A DNA stretch of 64,000 bases from Heliocidaris tuberculata (Eukaryota; Echinodermata; Echinoidea; Camarodonta; Echinometridae): positions 24,737,062-24,801,061 of the forward strand of contig CM046842.1 of the NCBI GenBank assembly GCA_025618425.1, given 5' to 3'. Under the pieces are notes generated by a model, which saw nothing but the letters and a program-made list of their open reading frames with translations, ran no database searches and had not been told where the DNA came from. Positions 31,813-43,383 of this stretch are shown piece by piece (positions within the stretch are counted from its first letter, which is position 1; each line of letters starts with the position of its first letter). The position numbers were made by a program, and so were the translations under genes.

Positions 31813-32647
31813 ATATAGTGTGTGAAACAATGTATTCTGAAATTAATATGGTAACTACCACAACAGCAACAACAACTTCTACTACTACTACTATTACTAT
31901 TACTACCCCTGCTACTACTATTACAGCTATTCAAATTTTTAACGTATACTATCAGCACACTTTTTTATAATAGGGTAGTGTACATGAGGAGGGGGGGGGG
32001 GATGGGGGAGCGGGGGGAATATATTAAAAAAAACACAAACAGCAAAAAAGGGTACCGTAAAACGGGATGAATAGAAACAGTTTTTACGCATTTTGCCCAA
32101 CAACATGTTCATTAGACCGCCAGTGGCGAATGTTTTGGCGCCATGAAATGTCCATTTATGTTAGCTTTCTTTCTTTCTTCTAGGAACAGAATGGAAAATA
32201 TGCATATAACACCATACAACCCCCCCCCCCCTTTTTTTTTAAGAGGTCAGGCGTTAAAATCTAATTTTGCTCCAATATAATTCACAGCTCTTGAATCATT
32301 AATGCCTACACCAAGTTACGGTCGTTTCAATCTTCCACCTTTTCGAATGCATGCGTGCGCGCGCGCTGATCCGTACATCCCCACGAATCCACTCTTCCCC
32401 ACAAATTTACCCTCCCCGAAAAACGTTTTGCCTAATTTAGGCCATGGGCCGAGCCTCAAAATTCTTCAGTTCCGTGGTCCATATCTGGGAAGTACTTAAT
32501 TTTGTCATAAATGATTAATGGACATATATCTAAGAGCAATGGTGAATGTTCCCATTTGCAGATTTTGGGCATATTTTCACAATTTTGATATAAAGTTGCT
32601 ACAATTAGCAGACAGCTTTCCTGCAATGATGATGTCATATCTGCTCC

Positions 32648-32700
32648 TTAAGTGACCAATCACAGCTCGGCTATTAGAGACCTGAGTGCAAATGGCCAAT
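32648..32700 (+). promoter_or_regulatory. Two CCAAT boxes upstream of the candidate exon
   Basis: GACCAATCACAG (about 32654) and GGCCAATCACAA (about 32693) lie 45-85 bp before the candidate ATG at 32739. Paired CCAAT boxes suggest a TATA-less promoter (inference). CCAATCA motifs also occur by chance in MITEs here. Confidence 0.3.
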
Positions 32701-32738
32701 CACAACCCCTGTACTCTGAGTGTTTGTGTGCATGTACC

Positions 32739-34166
32739 ATGTCTGCCACACAGAGCATCGTATACCATGACTATTGAATCAAGCGATTCACCAACAAAAC
32801 TAAGATTGAGAGGGCCAGGAAGAAGCAAGAAAGAGCAGAACATGAAGGTATTTAATTAGAGTTATTTTTTTGTGTATTTGGGGAAAGCATTATTATGAAC
32901 AGTCTAATTTTCTCCAGGTTTTATTTGCATGAACCGTAGGCCCAACTTTTCAACTACCAGTCCCATGCATTGGTATTTGTGTTATGGATTGACTCCTTTA
33001 GTTTAGTTTGAGTTTTGCGTGGGCTTAACTAAAAAATCAGTTGAATTTACCCACAAATAATTATTTCCTTTATAGAATATCACAATATTGTAGGAAGGCT
33101 GTTCTTTTATGAAAATATTAATGTCTAAACAACCATTTTTATTATGAATTAAGCAGTTACTTTCTAGCAAAGCTATGCATGATTGATACAAATATTACTT
33201 ACAATACATACAAGCTTGTACTCCACATAAGATTTCACAGGTGAATAGCCTTCAGTAGCTTTTGTATGTGTAAGCAGGCTATGGTCCATTCTAGATCATT
33301 CATACATGAGAGGAAAATACTATTTAAAATTTCAGTTTCAACTCCGAAACCCCAAATTTGTAGCATAGTAAGAGTTGAACATGTTGAATCAGGTAATCTA
33401 GCATTGAAGTACTGCTATGCTGCGTGAATGAATGGCATTTCCTATTTTACAATATTACTAAAATTATTGGATGAAGACAATCTATTAATAGACCCAATCA
33501 CATTTTGACCAATCAGCGTTATTGTTGAAATAGCCCCCTCCCCCATTCACTCCGGGCAGTATGCTATGGGGATTTAATGCCACTTCAAAAGTTCAATATA
33601 CATTAAAGTAGGAGAAGGTGATTGGATTTAATGTGTTTTTAAATCAAATAGCATGCTATTTCATTTTTTATACAAGAGCAAATGGCATTAAATCTCTTAT
33701 ATTTTTCTGTTTCCTTGCAGTCTTTGAAAACAATGCTCCCAGCTACAAGGACCATCGGTATTCCATGCGAGACAGAAGCAGTAATGGAGCCACATTTGAA
33801 GGTCCAACAGCAATGACTGAGGCAATGTGAACTTTAGGCAAGGGTTCACCATGTTCTTCCAGTCCAATGCATCAAATGGGGGGAAAAGACAAAACAGAGG
33901 ATAAACCATTCACAAGAAAAAGAATGAAAGAAAAAAAAAATTATGCAGGTAAGCTGGTACAAGCTGCAGAAATGAGCAAAGATGAGAAGATTCTGCTCAA
34001 GACTTGTCTGAAAGACCTTCTTGCTTTGAATGTGAGATATAACTTCAGCCATGCTTCACCTCCTACCAGAACTAAACAAGATTCATCCCAAAGGACAAAG
34101 AAGCAGGTTTTGAGAAGAACTTTTATAAATAGTCATATGAACATTTCTGTAAATCAATTGCAGTAG
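32739..34166 (+). pseudogene. Candidate two-exon reading frame with two in-frame TGA codons, product unknown
   Basis: Exon 1 (32739-32847) starts ATG in CCATGTCTGCC and ends GAAG|GTATTT. Exon 2 starts at 33721 after TTTCCTTGCAG. The join keeps one frame: IERARKKQERAEHE then VFENNAPSYKDHRYSMRDRS. TGA occurs at 32775 in exon 1 and at 33828 in exon 2. After the second TGA the same frame stays open for a further 111 codons to TAG at 34164. That stretch includes a Lys-rich part, then LVQAAEMSKDEKILLKTCLK and DLLALNVRYNF. Codon composition looks coding. A strong donor (TATGCAG|GTAAGC at 33949) could end exon 2 earlier. A different frame from ATG at 32767 gives a ~58-residue product. I do not recognise the family. 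It may be a decayed transposon or host gene. Confidence 0.4.
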
Positions 34167-34169
34167 TAG

Positions 34170-35820
34170 GAGCGGGGAAGGGCCGTGATTCCCGTAAAGT
34201 ACATGCATTAAGATTACAGAAATTTTTGTATATGCCATATATTCTGCAGGGGGTTTATTTTCATGAATTTAACATGCTAAAATATTGGCAACATTCATAC
34301 ATACTAGCGCAGCATGGCTGTATGCAATGCAGGCTGTGCTAATTCACCTTCACTTTGCGAATGTATAATTATCATCGCTGCTTGTCGATTCCCCAATCTA
34401 AAATTTACCCTCTCGCAAAATAGTCTGGTTGATCCTATTTGCAAGAACAAAGTTTTTAAAAAGAGTAAAGTCGTATGTTTTTCAGTTAATATGTAGATGA
34501 GCTTCACTCATAACACATAACATCTTCAGAAAGAAATTTTCCAAAACATGTTACATGTTTTATCACAATTTTGAAAGTTAAAATTTTTTCAGCCAGTTAT
34601 TCTCACAAGCAGAGTCATATTGTGTGGAATACTGTGATTCTGCATATTAGCTTTCATGATTCATATGCCCTCTCATAGTCATTGCTCCATCTATCTTATA
34701 ATTTTGTAATTTTGTGTGGAATCATGGGTCACTGCATGTTTTGATTTGTAGTTGGAGCAGTAAAATATCCTAAAATGATAAATAATTTAATGTTCTGTAT
34801 TTTTCTGTGAGTACAAATTAAATAACATGTTAAAGCCTTTCTCAAGTACAGTGAAATGGATTGAATATTCTGACAATAATAATGTACTAAGAATATTTTT
34901 TTTTTGGTATGATTTTGAATACATGTCTTTTTTAAAGTTAATCTACATGTAATAGGGATAATCCTTGTCCCATTTTTAAAATTTGAATGAATGAGATGGA
35001 AGTGAATTTCGAGAATTGACAGCTTTCTAATCAGGACCATGAAGTTGCCATACTTCAGGTGCCAGATGTGAAATCTCTGATGTACATAGTTATTGACTGT
35101 TGCTGAGATGTACTTTTTACTGATGTGCTCCAAAAGCTACCACTTAGGGGTATGAGATGTAGTAATCATTCACTTTGGAAGTGGTTTTCAATGCACCTGT
35201 GAGTAGGACTTTTACACTTCAAAAATACTAGTAAAGTACAATTCATGGGCTTAGAACTTACAGTGGTTACCTGCTTAATTTGGAAGACATGATCACATTT
35301 AATCATGAATAAATGAAATACATCACTGCTTGCTGAGAAAAGTAAAATGTTCAAGCTTTGTTGAACACTTTGTGCGAAATGTGATTTTACATATCAGGCC
35401 TACGCACATGTACTTGTTTGATGCTAATACAAACTGCACGTGCATGTATGTAAAGACTGGTTTGAATTATATCAAGAGTGTTTGTAAATTGAAGTATCCA
35501 ACAGTGAATTTTATTTAAAAAATAAAAATAGGCAACATGAATATACAGTTATGTGTCATGCTTATATTCCTGCATTGTTTTTCATGTAAGGTCACAGAGA
35601 GAGAGAGAGAGAGAGAGAGAAAGAAGGTGATACATATTAAGAGAAACAGGACAACAAATGATTAAAAGGAATACATGATAATTGCTGGGGTGGGGTTGGA
35701 GGGGCATGTGCTTGTATCCAGGATAAACAGGAGATTAACCTTCAGAGGCCTTTTAATTTGTACATCTCAAACATTTATCTCTCCTGTTTAGTTATTCTGT
35801 TTTAATTATTAGGTCAATTA
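34170..35820. other. No gene seen
   Basis: AT-rich sequence with a (GA)n tract at 35597-35620. The 134-codon minus-strand ORF at 34729-35133 has no recognisable domain. Confidence 0.5.
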
Positions 35821-35835
35821 TACAGTATTAAATAA

Positions 35836-36165
35836 GGGGTGGGGGGGGGGGGGGGGCTTGCTGGTACATATGCAAGTAGAGCTGTATGTGTGACAATGAT
35901 GGCTGTGTGTAAAAATAAAAAAGAGAATGGGTACAGTATGAATTTGGATTGAAACATCTTGCTGATTGTGGGATTCATTATAGGCCAATTGTTTATTATA
36001 AATTGGGGGGGGGGGGGGCTTGCCTGCATATTTGTAAATATACAGTGTAGATCATTATGTGTGAAAAGGATGGCTGTGTGTAAATAAAGAGAGAATGGGC
36101 ACATGAAAATTTTGATTGAAAGCATCTTGCTTATTTAGTGCAATACATTAACTACACAGTATTCA
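35836..36165. repeat. Tandem duplication of a ~166-bp unit starting with a G run
   Basis: Each unit has a 15-18 G run, GGCTTGCTGGTACATAT-like text, ATGTGTGANAANGATGGCTG, TGTGTAAA and AGAGAATGGG. The units start at about 35838 and 36004. A third G run after a T23 run at about 36200-36239 may be a further relic. Confidence 0.8.
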
Positions 36166-36539
36166 TTTATGTTGTTTCACTTCATGGATGTACATGCGTG
36201 TGTTTTTTTTTTTTTTTTTTTTTTTTGGGGGGGGGGGGGCTGATGGGTGAACTGATTAGAATGGGGAGGGGTATACATGGGGTATAGGGCAACAGACAGA
36301 CACTGTCCTCCCTTTAGACAAAGCAAATACATGTGTAATTACGCTGATCATTTCATGAGACATTGATCACATACATGTATACTTGGTTTCTGTATGGATT
36401 ACTATATAAGGTATTAATTAATATGCAAATTGAATTTTATATGATTGACCATCATTACATGACATCACATTGCTCAAAATACCATCTCTGTGCCTAAAGG
36501 CTATATCTGCTCCAAATTATTCAAAGAAATATCTCTCTA

Positions 36540-36577
36540 TTTCATGGTTGCTAAGGTAAAAATGTCCCTAGCAACCA
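36540..36577. other. Hairpin of GGTTGCTA/TAGCAACC
   Basis: GGTTGCTAAGG and CCCTAGCAACC are inverted about 10 bp apart. The arms resemble RFX X-box half sites. It lies within the inverted-end interval. Chance or repeat origin is possible. Confidence 0.35.
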
Positions 36578-36849
36578 ATTCTTTACTTTTTCTTTGTTTT
36601 CTACTTAATGCCCAAGTTTCAAACGTGGGAACATGTCATTCCTGTTTTGGATACATGTTTTGAACATATCTAGCACATTTTTAGGTACTTCCCAGAGATG
36701 GACCACGGAACTCAAAAACTAAGCAAGAAAACAGGCCTCGGCCCACGGTCTAATTTGTGTGTGCATTTGTATAATTATATAGCTGATATGTGTGAGCAGC
36801 GCGCACGTACTTATGATACACGGCCAGGGAGAGAGCGGTCCAGGCAGTG

Positions 36850-37172
36850 GACCAATCCATGCCTTGCTCCTAGTTCCGTTCTCTCTGTTTCTATCTAACT
36901 CTCTTTCTTTCCTTTTTTCTCTTTCTCTCTCTCTCTCTAAACAACTACAATTAGAAACAAACACATGGCAAAATATAAAGAAATTATAAAGGTAGAACGA
37001 CTCTGCGCCAATATGATTCAGAGCTCTTGAATCATTTATATATCCATGTCTTACCCCTGGTTCCGTTCTCTCTGTCTATATCCCCCTGTGTCTATTTATT
37101 TCTCTTTCTCTTTCTCTCTCTATCTCTCTCCTTCTAAACAATTGCAATTAGAAACAAACACATGGCAACATG
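36850..37172. repeat. Tandem duplication of a ~190-bp unit
   Basis: CCATGCCTTGCTCCTAGTTCCGTTCTCTC...CAATTAGAAACAAACACATGGCAA occurs at about 36856-36970 and again at about 37047-37167, separated by the TTGAATCATT block. CT-rich text varies in length between the copies. Confidence 0.75.
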
Positions 37173-37179
37173 TTAAGTA

Positions 37180-37920
37180 ATGAAACTGTATAACAATGTT
37201 AAAACAAAAAGCAGGTAAGGGGAAAAAAGAAAGGTAAATGAGGGAATATGAAAGTACAATAGAAAGGGTGTAAGGGAGAGAGGAGAGAGAGAGAGAGAAT
37301 GACTAAAATAAAAGAGAGAATAATACATTCAATAAATTCAGTAAATTTAAGGAAATTTTATGGCGAAAAAAATAATACACATGATCACGACTGCCCATGT
37401 CACTTTATTAGACAAATATTATGTTTATTTCACCCACTACAAGTTTTCAAACACAACGTATAGCAATGTGGATACAAAATGAAATGTTAGAAACTAACCA
37501 AAACGAAATATATTTATAGAGAAGGAAGTTATACTTCTTCATTTTGCTGACGTAGTGCTGCATCAACAACTGGCGCCGGTCTTTGACGAGCGTTATCCAG
37601 TGATATCGAACAAAATGTGAATACAAATGGACAGTGTAAAATAATGTACTGAACTCCAGGCTTACGAGCATTTTGCTTTAGCTAACACGCATTAAATAAT
37701 GCGATCAAAATGGCGTTTCGTGTTCAAGGGATAAATGTTGGCTGCCCAAGATGAACCATTTCTCTGATTGGTGAATTCCAAGAGACCATAACACAGTAAA
37801 CATTAAACAATAAAGAGAAGGAAGGCTGTCGCTGCCCTCGAGAATTTAAACGACTGTTTTATACCCAATGATTCGTTTGTGCACATTAAGTGATATAATC
37901 ATGATAATGATAACAATGAT
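37180..37920. other. No gene seen
   Basis: AT-rich sequence with GA repeats near 37280-37300. The 74-codon minus-strand ORF at 37447-37671 has no recognised domain. An AAAATGGCG motif lies near 37708. Confidence 0.5.
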
Positions 37921-38316
37921 AATATAGGATTTCCCTGTCAATTTCAAACTTTCTCCAATGAATTTAACGTTTCGAGCATTCAATTTCGTCCGAAATGCGA
38001 TCGCGGTAAAAAAAAATTAGAATTCAAATTCATCTTTGGCCGCTCAAAATCAACAACTCAGCGATAAAATTGCAAATTGCTCCAATCAATTGGACACATT
38101 GACCAAGGTATTCGTCAATCGTAATTCAAATTCGTCCATTCGTAACATTTCCGTCTTTGCTGCCATTCATATTCGGTATAGCATACATGTTTGAAATAAC
38201 TGCAATCAAATTAAGAATGTGAAGTTTTTATTATATTTTATGCATATTTTTTTTACACAAAAAAGGCCCAAGGCTTGCCCTACAAAGAAAAACATGTACA
38301 AGCATGGGTGTCGATC

Positions 38317-38369
38317 CCGGGGGGGGGGGGGGGGAAGGTATTTGGATTTATCCCCCTCCCCCCCCCCCC

Positions 38370-38400
<31 letters not shown>

Positions 38401-38413
38401 ATAAATAAATATA

Positions 38414-38448
<35 letters not shown>

Positions 38449-38505
38449 AATGAAAAAATAAAAATAAATAAATAAATAATAATAATAATAATAATAATAA
38501 CAAAA
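38317..38505. repeat. Poly-G, poly-C, poly-A and (TAAA)n/(TAA)n cluster
   Basis: A G16 run (about 38319-38334), a C11 run (about 38357-38369), a run of about 28 A (to 38398), then (TAAA)n to about 38480 and (TAA)n to 38500. The ORFs across it are low-complexity artefacts. Confidence 0.9.
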
Positions 38506-39562
38506 TGAGTTTGGGGGGAATGGCCTGTATTATCATCCCCCAATATTTTTGGATAAACTAAATAAGAATTACGAAACATTAACTTAAAACTAACAATTAT
38601 CGCAACACATTATGTTTGATCTTGAAATACCATCACATTCTTTAATGATTAGAAGTACGAACATAAGAAATACCATAATTTCAATGCGAAAATATCGAAG
38701 ACGATTTGTTCGGTCGGATTGTTATTCTCAACTTGGGGGTTCCGTCCTTTGACGTAGATCCGCGCATTCCTTCTTTTCATTAGGGGGGGGGGGTGGTTCT
38801 GCTTTTCCATGAAAGGTCATCCCCCCCCCCCCCCCCAGTTGAAAAGAAATTCTTGCATATTTACGCTTGTGGTTCCGTCGATATTAAACAATTTATCTAA
38901 AATGCTATATATTATAAAACCTGTTTATTACTTACGTGTACTTAACTGATATCAAAAAATATGTAAGTTCGGTTAAAAATAGGACGTGGGGGTTAGTTGG
39001 GGATCTGTACCCATCTAAATTTTCCATTCTGATAATAAAGATAATTTGCGACCTTGCCTAAATTACACATTTCAAGACAGTATCATGTTACACAAGTTTC
39101 TTACATTGCGGCGCTGCCTAACCAGTGTTTGATGGCCGGTTAATTCTCATGATCTCATCATAAACATGGCAAATAGTTGTCAAATACAATTTTAGTCGGC
39201 GGGGGCATAAGACGAGAACATTTTGATTTGTCTTGAGAACTAGAGGGGCGTTATCATAATTCAGAGATGTTCGAGTGAGAGCCAGAGGGGCGCTATCGCG
39301 GTATAATGTCTATGGCAATATCACTTTTCTGCTTCTCAACGAAACATCTTTGAATTATGATAGCGTCCTTCTGTCTCTCACCTGATAATACGTATTTATA
39401 TACACTATCATGCCGACTTGGAACCCCTTCGAACTGCCGACTGTCACCTAGTAGCAGGTAACAGTTGTCGGTATGCGCTTTGTAGGCCTGTCATATTTTC
39501 GAATTTTACAAATTCCTTAAATATTTTGTTGTATTTGCCGTGACTTTAGACAACATTTAATC

Positions 39563-39588
39563 ACACACACACACACACACACACACAA
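39563..39588. repeat. (CA)n microsatellite followed by an A/G-rich tract
   Basis: About 13 CA units. An (AAGAAAA)n-like purine stretch follows at about 39730-39905, which explains the Phe/Leu-rich minus-strand ORFs there. Confidence 0.9.
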
Positions 39589-40304
39589 AATAATAAAATT
39601 AAAAAAATGGGATGCTCTAAAATGCAAGTTTCATAGATAGACTTTTGAGAAAAAAAAGTCCTGGTGTGGGAGGGGGAATACCCCCTCCTACATCCTCCCA
39701 TCATGAACACGGATCGACACCCCTGTGTACAAGAAAGAATAAAATGAAAATAAAGAAAACAAACATGAAAAAGAAAAGAAAAGAAAAATAAAGAAAACAA
39801 GTCATGAATGAAACAAAAGAAAAGAAAAGAAAAATGAAGAAAAAGAAAATGAAAAGAAAAGAAAAATAAAAAAAAGAGAAAAGATGAAAAAGAAAACAAG
39901 AAATTTGAAAGTAAATTGTATGTACGTTTGTACGCGGATACATCCTACACAATGATTCTAAATTGAATGAAGTAGAAAATCGACTTCCTAAAAACGAATT
40001 TTAATGCTCGAAACACCAGCCGTGACTTCTTGAGTTGATTGCAGAGATTTCAAATTCCACCGCACATGAACGAAAATGTTTTCCTATTAACACTTTTGAT
40101 CGCTCAAAAAGAAAAATTGAGTGCTCTAAAATGAAATTGTTTTCCTGTTAACACTATTGATCGCTCAAAAAACGAAAATTAAATTGCTTGCTGTTTGTGT
40201 TAATTTAAATGATCGAAAGACACGATACGGGAGGTATCCTTTAATTTGATTGACCATTTTACGAATTTGATTGGCAAGAGTTTAAAATTGACCGGGAAAT
40301 CCTA

Positions 40305-40365
40305 TAATGATAATATGTTATATTTATAAAGCGCAAGTAATGCGCTTTACAATGTTATTTATGAT
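40305..40365 (-). mobile_element. Truncated LINE 3' end
   Basis: Minus strand: AAAGCGCATTACTTGCGCTTTATAAATAT followed by ATTATCATTAT, the GCGCT-ATATAA plus ATT-tail signature of the LINE-1/SINE 3' ends in this window. It abuts the TATAGGATTTCCC element. Confidence 0.5.
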
Positions 40366-40617
40366 TGCTCCTGGTCATTACATCTCCACTCCTTAGTTGT
40401 TTTCTTCGCTTATTAAGTTTATAAAGACATCTAGGCCATGCGACGTGAATAGCATTGTGTGTACTTTTCATTTTGGAGTCTTTTTTTCTGACATGTCAAA
40501 TTGTTTTGCCAATAGTATTCATGAATCACTTAGGAAAAAACAATAACAAATAAACAAACATACAAAAAAACTGGTACATGGATTCTGATAATAAAATAAT
40601 AACTTTAGCCGAATGTT

Positions 40618-41033
40618 TTAACCCTTTCAGGACAGGGATTATTTAAGGGCTAAATTGATCACATTTTGTTCTTCAAATTGGCAACAATAATATTTTTATT
40701 TTAGTGCTACATGGTTCAAATAAGGTGTAATGTCTTTGAAAACAATACACATGGTTAGAAATTTGTTGAATAGTTGAAAGAAATTGCCAATTTTGATGAA
40801 AAACAATGATTTTAAACCTCTCAATGTGTTGCCAATTTAAGGATCTCAAAGCTTATTCTTGTTTTTAAAATTCCTGGCATCAAACGCAATATGGTCATGC
40901 AATAAAAATGGGCATACTGTGTGCAGAAAATTTTGCTCTTTCTACTCGTGCATCTGGTATATTTTTTAGAGCTCTGGATCAAAAGTTATTGAGCCAAACC
41001 ACAAAATGTGGTCAATTGTCTTGAAAGGGTTAA
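40618..41033 (-). mobile_element. 416-bp TTAA-flanked MITE, family 'CCCTTTCAGGACA', copy 2
   Basis: Same family and length as 30129-30544, in inverse orientation, with TTAA on both sides. The left end is TTAACCCTTTCAGGACA; the right end has one mismatch (TCTTGAAAGGGTTAA). Interior identity is high by eye, indicating fairly recent spread. Confidence 0.9.
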
Positions 41034-41203
41034 TAATTGAATACAGGTGATTTCCTGATGCCCGGCTCATACGAGGCCTCATTTGCTGAAGGCAGGACCG
41101 CGTCTGTGACTAGTACAGTCTTTTGCGCATCATGAAAAAGTGATATCGTTTAAAAAAAGGATTGCAAAATGAACAGTGCAAACAGAACTAAGAAGTGACT
41201 CCA

Positions 41204-41338
41204 GGGGAGCGTTTCATCAAGCGTCAAGTGATTTTTACCGACATCTGTTACAAAGCTACTGAAATCCTTAAATCTGATTGGCTGAGAGGAAATTTGTCAG
41301 TAAAAATCACTGACAAGACACTTGATGAAACGCTCCCC
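41204..41338. mobile_element. Palindromic MITE, family 'GGGGAGCGTTTCAT', copy 2
   Basis: GGGGAGCGTTTCATCAAG and CTTGATGAAACGCTCCCC are perfect inverted ends. The centre shares AAATCTGATTGGCTGAGAG with the copy at 11841. The arms near the tips differ between copies in a compensated way (CATCAAG/CTTGATG here, CATGAAAGG/CCTTTCATG there). Confidence 0.9.
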
Positions 41339-41459
41339 AGACCATGCCACACTTCCTTAAACCAAAAGAGTGAAGCTAGTCTGTGTCCTTTGGTTTAGGT
41401 GGGGGTGGGGGCATTCTTTTTCCCAAAGGTTTGTAATCCCGAAATGATATAAGGTCCTA

Positions 41460-41672
41460 TTTCATTTTCAAATTTAAGAGTCTTCAGAATTATGAAACCC
41501 TCTTTCATTTCCAGAATCACGAACCCTATTCCATTTTCGGAATTATGAACCCTTCTTTATTTTCTGAAATGCGAACCTTCAGAGTAATAACCTTTGGAAT
41601 TTCGAGTCTTCGGAATAACGAACCTTTCAGCTTAATGAACCTTTCGGATCAACGAACCCTCGTATTACAGAC
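41460..41672. repeat. Degenerate ~22-bp minisatellite (TTCGGAATNACGAACC)
   Basis: About nine units contain GAACC followed by TTTC or TTCGGAAT. They run from AGAATTATGAAACCC to CGGATCAACGAACCC. Confidence 0.75.
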
Positions 41673-43383
41673 CTTCTCTCAGGTTGTCTATACATAAAAA
41701 AATAAAAACATGATTCATCCACACTGTTCGTGTAACACCTAGAACATTCAATATATTACTTTTTAAAGATATTATAAGTGCGAAGTTATTAAATATCTTT
41801 TTTGCACGAACATCCAATATTATCTCATGTCTTAAAGCTGAAACATCAGTGCAATGTGTACTTGTTCTACATAATACATCATCATTCACAACAGCATATT
41901 AAGCCACTGCATTACCACACTGTACGATACAATAGTGTCTTCATTTTTTACAATGCAAAACAAGTAAATTCTGTCACTTTATACGTGTGCAGGAAAGTTT
42001 AAATCTTATATATTTACCACTATAAACAACAAATAGAAAGAAAAAAAAAGTATCACACACAGCACAAATAATGATTATATATATATATATATATAGTGAA
42101 GACAGCAAATAAATGTCGCCTCTATCAAGATTAAAGATTAAAGATTCAATATTCATTTATTTTTCGATACCAATTCATAAATCATATAAAGTATTTACAT
42201 TGTAGAAGAAACTCATCATTCTAACATTACGCATATGAACTGTGTTTTACATATTGTTTTCTTAACCCTTTGAGTGCGAGCCCGCGCACAGCGATTGTTC
42301 TCCCTGTGACGGAGCGATTTCGGTTACATTGCCGGTAATGGGAAATTTGCCGGTGCTTTCTACTTTGATTGCTCCTTGCACCTCACTCGGTCATTTTCGT
42401 CATTTTTAGTAAATGTAAACATGAAAGGTCAGACTTTCCTCTTTCTAAAAATATAACTTTTGTTCATCGAAACAAAAAATAAGGTTTGTTATTTTAGAGG
42501 GGAAAAGCCGTCTTATTTTGTTGAAGCTTCGCTTCCTTCCTTCTCAATACACTTACAATACAAATTGCGTAAGCGCCGTCGCACGCGCGGTTCGATCGAT
42601 ACCCCATTCACTGGCCCCATTGTCGTCTGCTAAATGCTCGGCCTATTATCACCCGAGTCATAGACCCTACATTTTACATGAGTTTCCGACGCATTCTGAC
42701 CAACATTGTGACATGATCACAGGTATAGGCATTCAGGAAATTGAATTTTCAGATGAACATCATGTTACTCAATAAGACAAAAATAATCCTATTCACTTTC
42801 GACTTCATTTCTCATAATTTGTCGTAATTATTTGCTTTAGTTTTTGTCTCCCGCTTTATTCGTTTATTTTTCTCTATCTATCCATCTCTATTTCAACCTT
42901 ATTTTCCTATGTAGTTGCTGTATCAATAAAAAAAAATAATTAAAAATTGTGTACGCATATTTGATTTTTTTTTTGTAATGGGAAAGAGCTAAATGAATGA
43001 CAGTGATTGGAACAAAATAATACTTTGTAACATCTCAATGCCACTCTCTCTCTCTCCCCCTCTCTCTGAATTCGTCAGGAATTTCGTGCAATTAGAACTT
43101 TGTTTCAGTGCGTTTCATTTCCGCATTGCATGCAAGTTTTCATTTGAGGGGTGTGACTAATAAGGACTTATTCGCCGTATCTAAAAATTTGATCGATTTG
43201 AAAATAAAGAGAACAGCAGAAAAGGAGCATGATATTGAGAGTATAGTAATTCACTGGATATTACGAGATAATGAGGAAAAAAGTGAAAACCGAAACACAA
43301 CAGTTGTGGTTGATATTGATGAGAATCATAAACAAACTACAACGATGAAGAAATATGTTTTAAAAAATTACGGCGATGGGGGA

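Larger units (their letters stand above)
32268..37060. mobile_element. Interval with inverted ends and flanking direct repeats; candidate ~4.4-kb DNA transposon
   Basis: The left block at about 32435-32505 (GCCATGGGCCGAGCCTC, GTTCCGTGGTCCATATCTGGG, AAGTACTTAA) is repeated inversely at about 36683-36755 (TAGGTACTTCCCAGAGATGG, ACCACGGAACTC, AGGCCTCGGCCCACGGT). Outside these, CCAATATRATTCASAGCTCTTGAATCATT occurs in direct orientation at about 32272 and 37010. The interval contains the candidate coding exons at 32739-34166. The outer limits are uncertain, because the ~200 bp between the inverted block and the direct repeat are poorly matched. Confidence 0.45.
37923..40306. mobile_element. 2.4-kb interval with inverted ends TATAGGATTTCCC
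   Basis: TATAGGATTTCCCTGTCAAT followed by TTCAAACTTTCTCCAATGAATTTAACG at the left is repeated inversely at about 40255-40306 (AAATTGACCGGGAAATCCTATA). The subterminal parts share GATCGCTCAAAA-, AATTCAAAT- and CGATTAAA-like blocks. TA at both ends suggests a TA target. No transposase ORF, so it is non-autonomous or decayed. Confidence 0.65.

Noticed and set aside
32775..34190. Selenoprotein with TGA-coded selenocysteine
   Set aside because: No convincing SECIS hairpin was seen, the residues next to the TGAs match no selenoprotein motif known to me, and simple decay explains the stops.
34729..35133. 134-codon minus-strand ORF
   Set aside because: AT-rich with His/Lys/Ile/Asn bias, no domain, and no splice or promoter context. 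Compatible with chance.
36205..36235. T23-G12 junction as a poly-A tail of a processed pseudogene
   Set aside because: No gene-like sequence or target duplication adjoins it. The G run fits the tandem units at 35838 and 36004 instead.
42518..42775. 85-codon plus-strand ORF in the CpG-richer part of the TTAA interval
   Set aside because: It has a protein-like look and a possible donor (CACAG|GTATAG), but no recognisable family and no partner exon. Not annotated as a gene.
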